From Salvelinus alpinus (lineage: Eukaryota; Chordata; Actinopteri; Salmoniformes; Salmonidae), in assembly GCF_045679555.1 (NCBI RefSeq), contig NC_092092.1, positions 23,922,969 to 23,986,968 on the forward strand: DNA of 64,000 nt, read 5' to 3'. Both the position numbers and the translations under genes were made by a program. This document shows, one piece after another, positions 63,862-64,000 of this stretch. Every line of letters begins with the position of its first letter. The stretch's first letter is position 1. The notes under the pieces were generated by a model. That model was not told the origin of the DNA. It was given only the letters and a program-made list of their open reading frames with translations, and made no database searches.

Positions 63862-64000
63862 TCAACCGTCTGTAGCCAGAATCAGCACAGCCCCGAAAAT
63901 ACCCACGTTATGCCCCATCAGCTTCAACTGGTTCCAGAACTCCACATGGCGCGTGTTGTGCCAGTAGCCCAGGTTACCGTCGATGAATAGCAGGATGAGG
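63862..64000 (-). CDS. tmem101: TMEM101 homolog, last exon (partial)
   Basis: On the - strand an open frame enters from the right edge and ends at TGA 63864-63862: 45 residues reading LILLFIDGNLGYWHNTRHVE, then FWNQLKLMGHNVGIFGAVLI and LATDG. This is the C-terminus of TMEM101, a multi-pass membrane protein, as I remember it (human also ends ILATDG). Human TMEM101 neighbours LSM12, which supports the call. The remaining exons lie outside the window. Confidence 0.93.
   Translation of the reverse strand, partial: LILLFIDGNLGYWHNTRHVEFWNQLKLMGHNVGIFGAVLILATDG

Overview
This is vertebrate nuclear DNA, almost certainly from a salmonid fish (trout, salmon or char group). Coding exons are short and separated by introns with GT-AG borders. 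The space between them is packed with repeat families I recognise as typical of salmonids: several Tc1-like families (one in the lineage from which Sleeping Beauty was reconstructed), tRNA-derived SINEs, jockey/Rex1-like LINEs, hAT-like, Tigger-like and piggyBac-like elements, a Gmr1-type Ty3/gypsy retrotransposon and long dinucleotide tracts. Species cannot be fixed from the sequence alone.

Region 1 (about 818-29,060, + strand): the 3' part of tanc2, a postsynaptic scaffold protein. Fifteen exons cover the end of the ATPase-like region, the ankyrin repeats, the TPR repeats and a long disordered tail ending in a PDZ-binding motif; the 5' exons lie outside the window. An unlisted 30-nt in-frame microexon candidate sits at 21413-21442. 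Two minisatellites in the gene are tandem copies of its own exon/intron junctions.

Region 2 (29,060-31,400): intergenic, with a decayed Sleeping Beauty-family transposon.

Region 3 (31,401-38,800): g6pc3 (- strand, six exons, apparently intact) and lsm12 (+ strand, five exons, intact) head to head, 488 bp apart between start codons. The last exon of tmem101 lies on the - strand at the right edge (63862-64000). In human, TMEM101, LSM12 and G6PC3 are also neighbours, so this is conserved synteny.

Region 4 (38,800-63,860): the lsm12-tmem101 interval, expanded to about 25 kb by nested mobile elements. It contains LINE copies, a LINE inside a Tc1 element, a broken leucine-rich-repeat gene fragment carrying a Tigger-like insertion, a SINE with 15-bp target duplications, and a Gmr1-like gypsy element (integrase before reverse transcriptase) interrupted by a piggyBac-like element and a LINE. 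A solo LTR lies inside another LINE. I see no intact gene here.

Calls rest on reading translations, splice sites and terminal repeats by eye. Exon borders are predictions and family names come from memory, not a database search.
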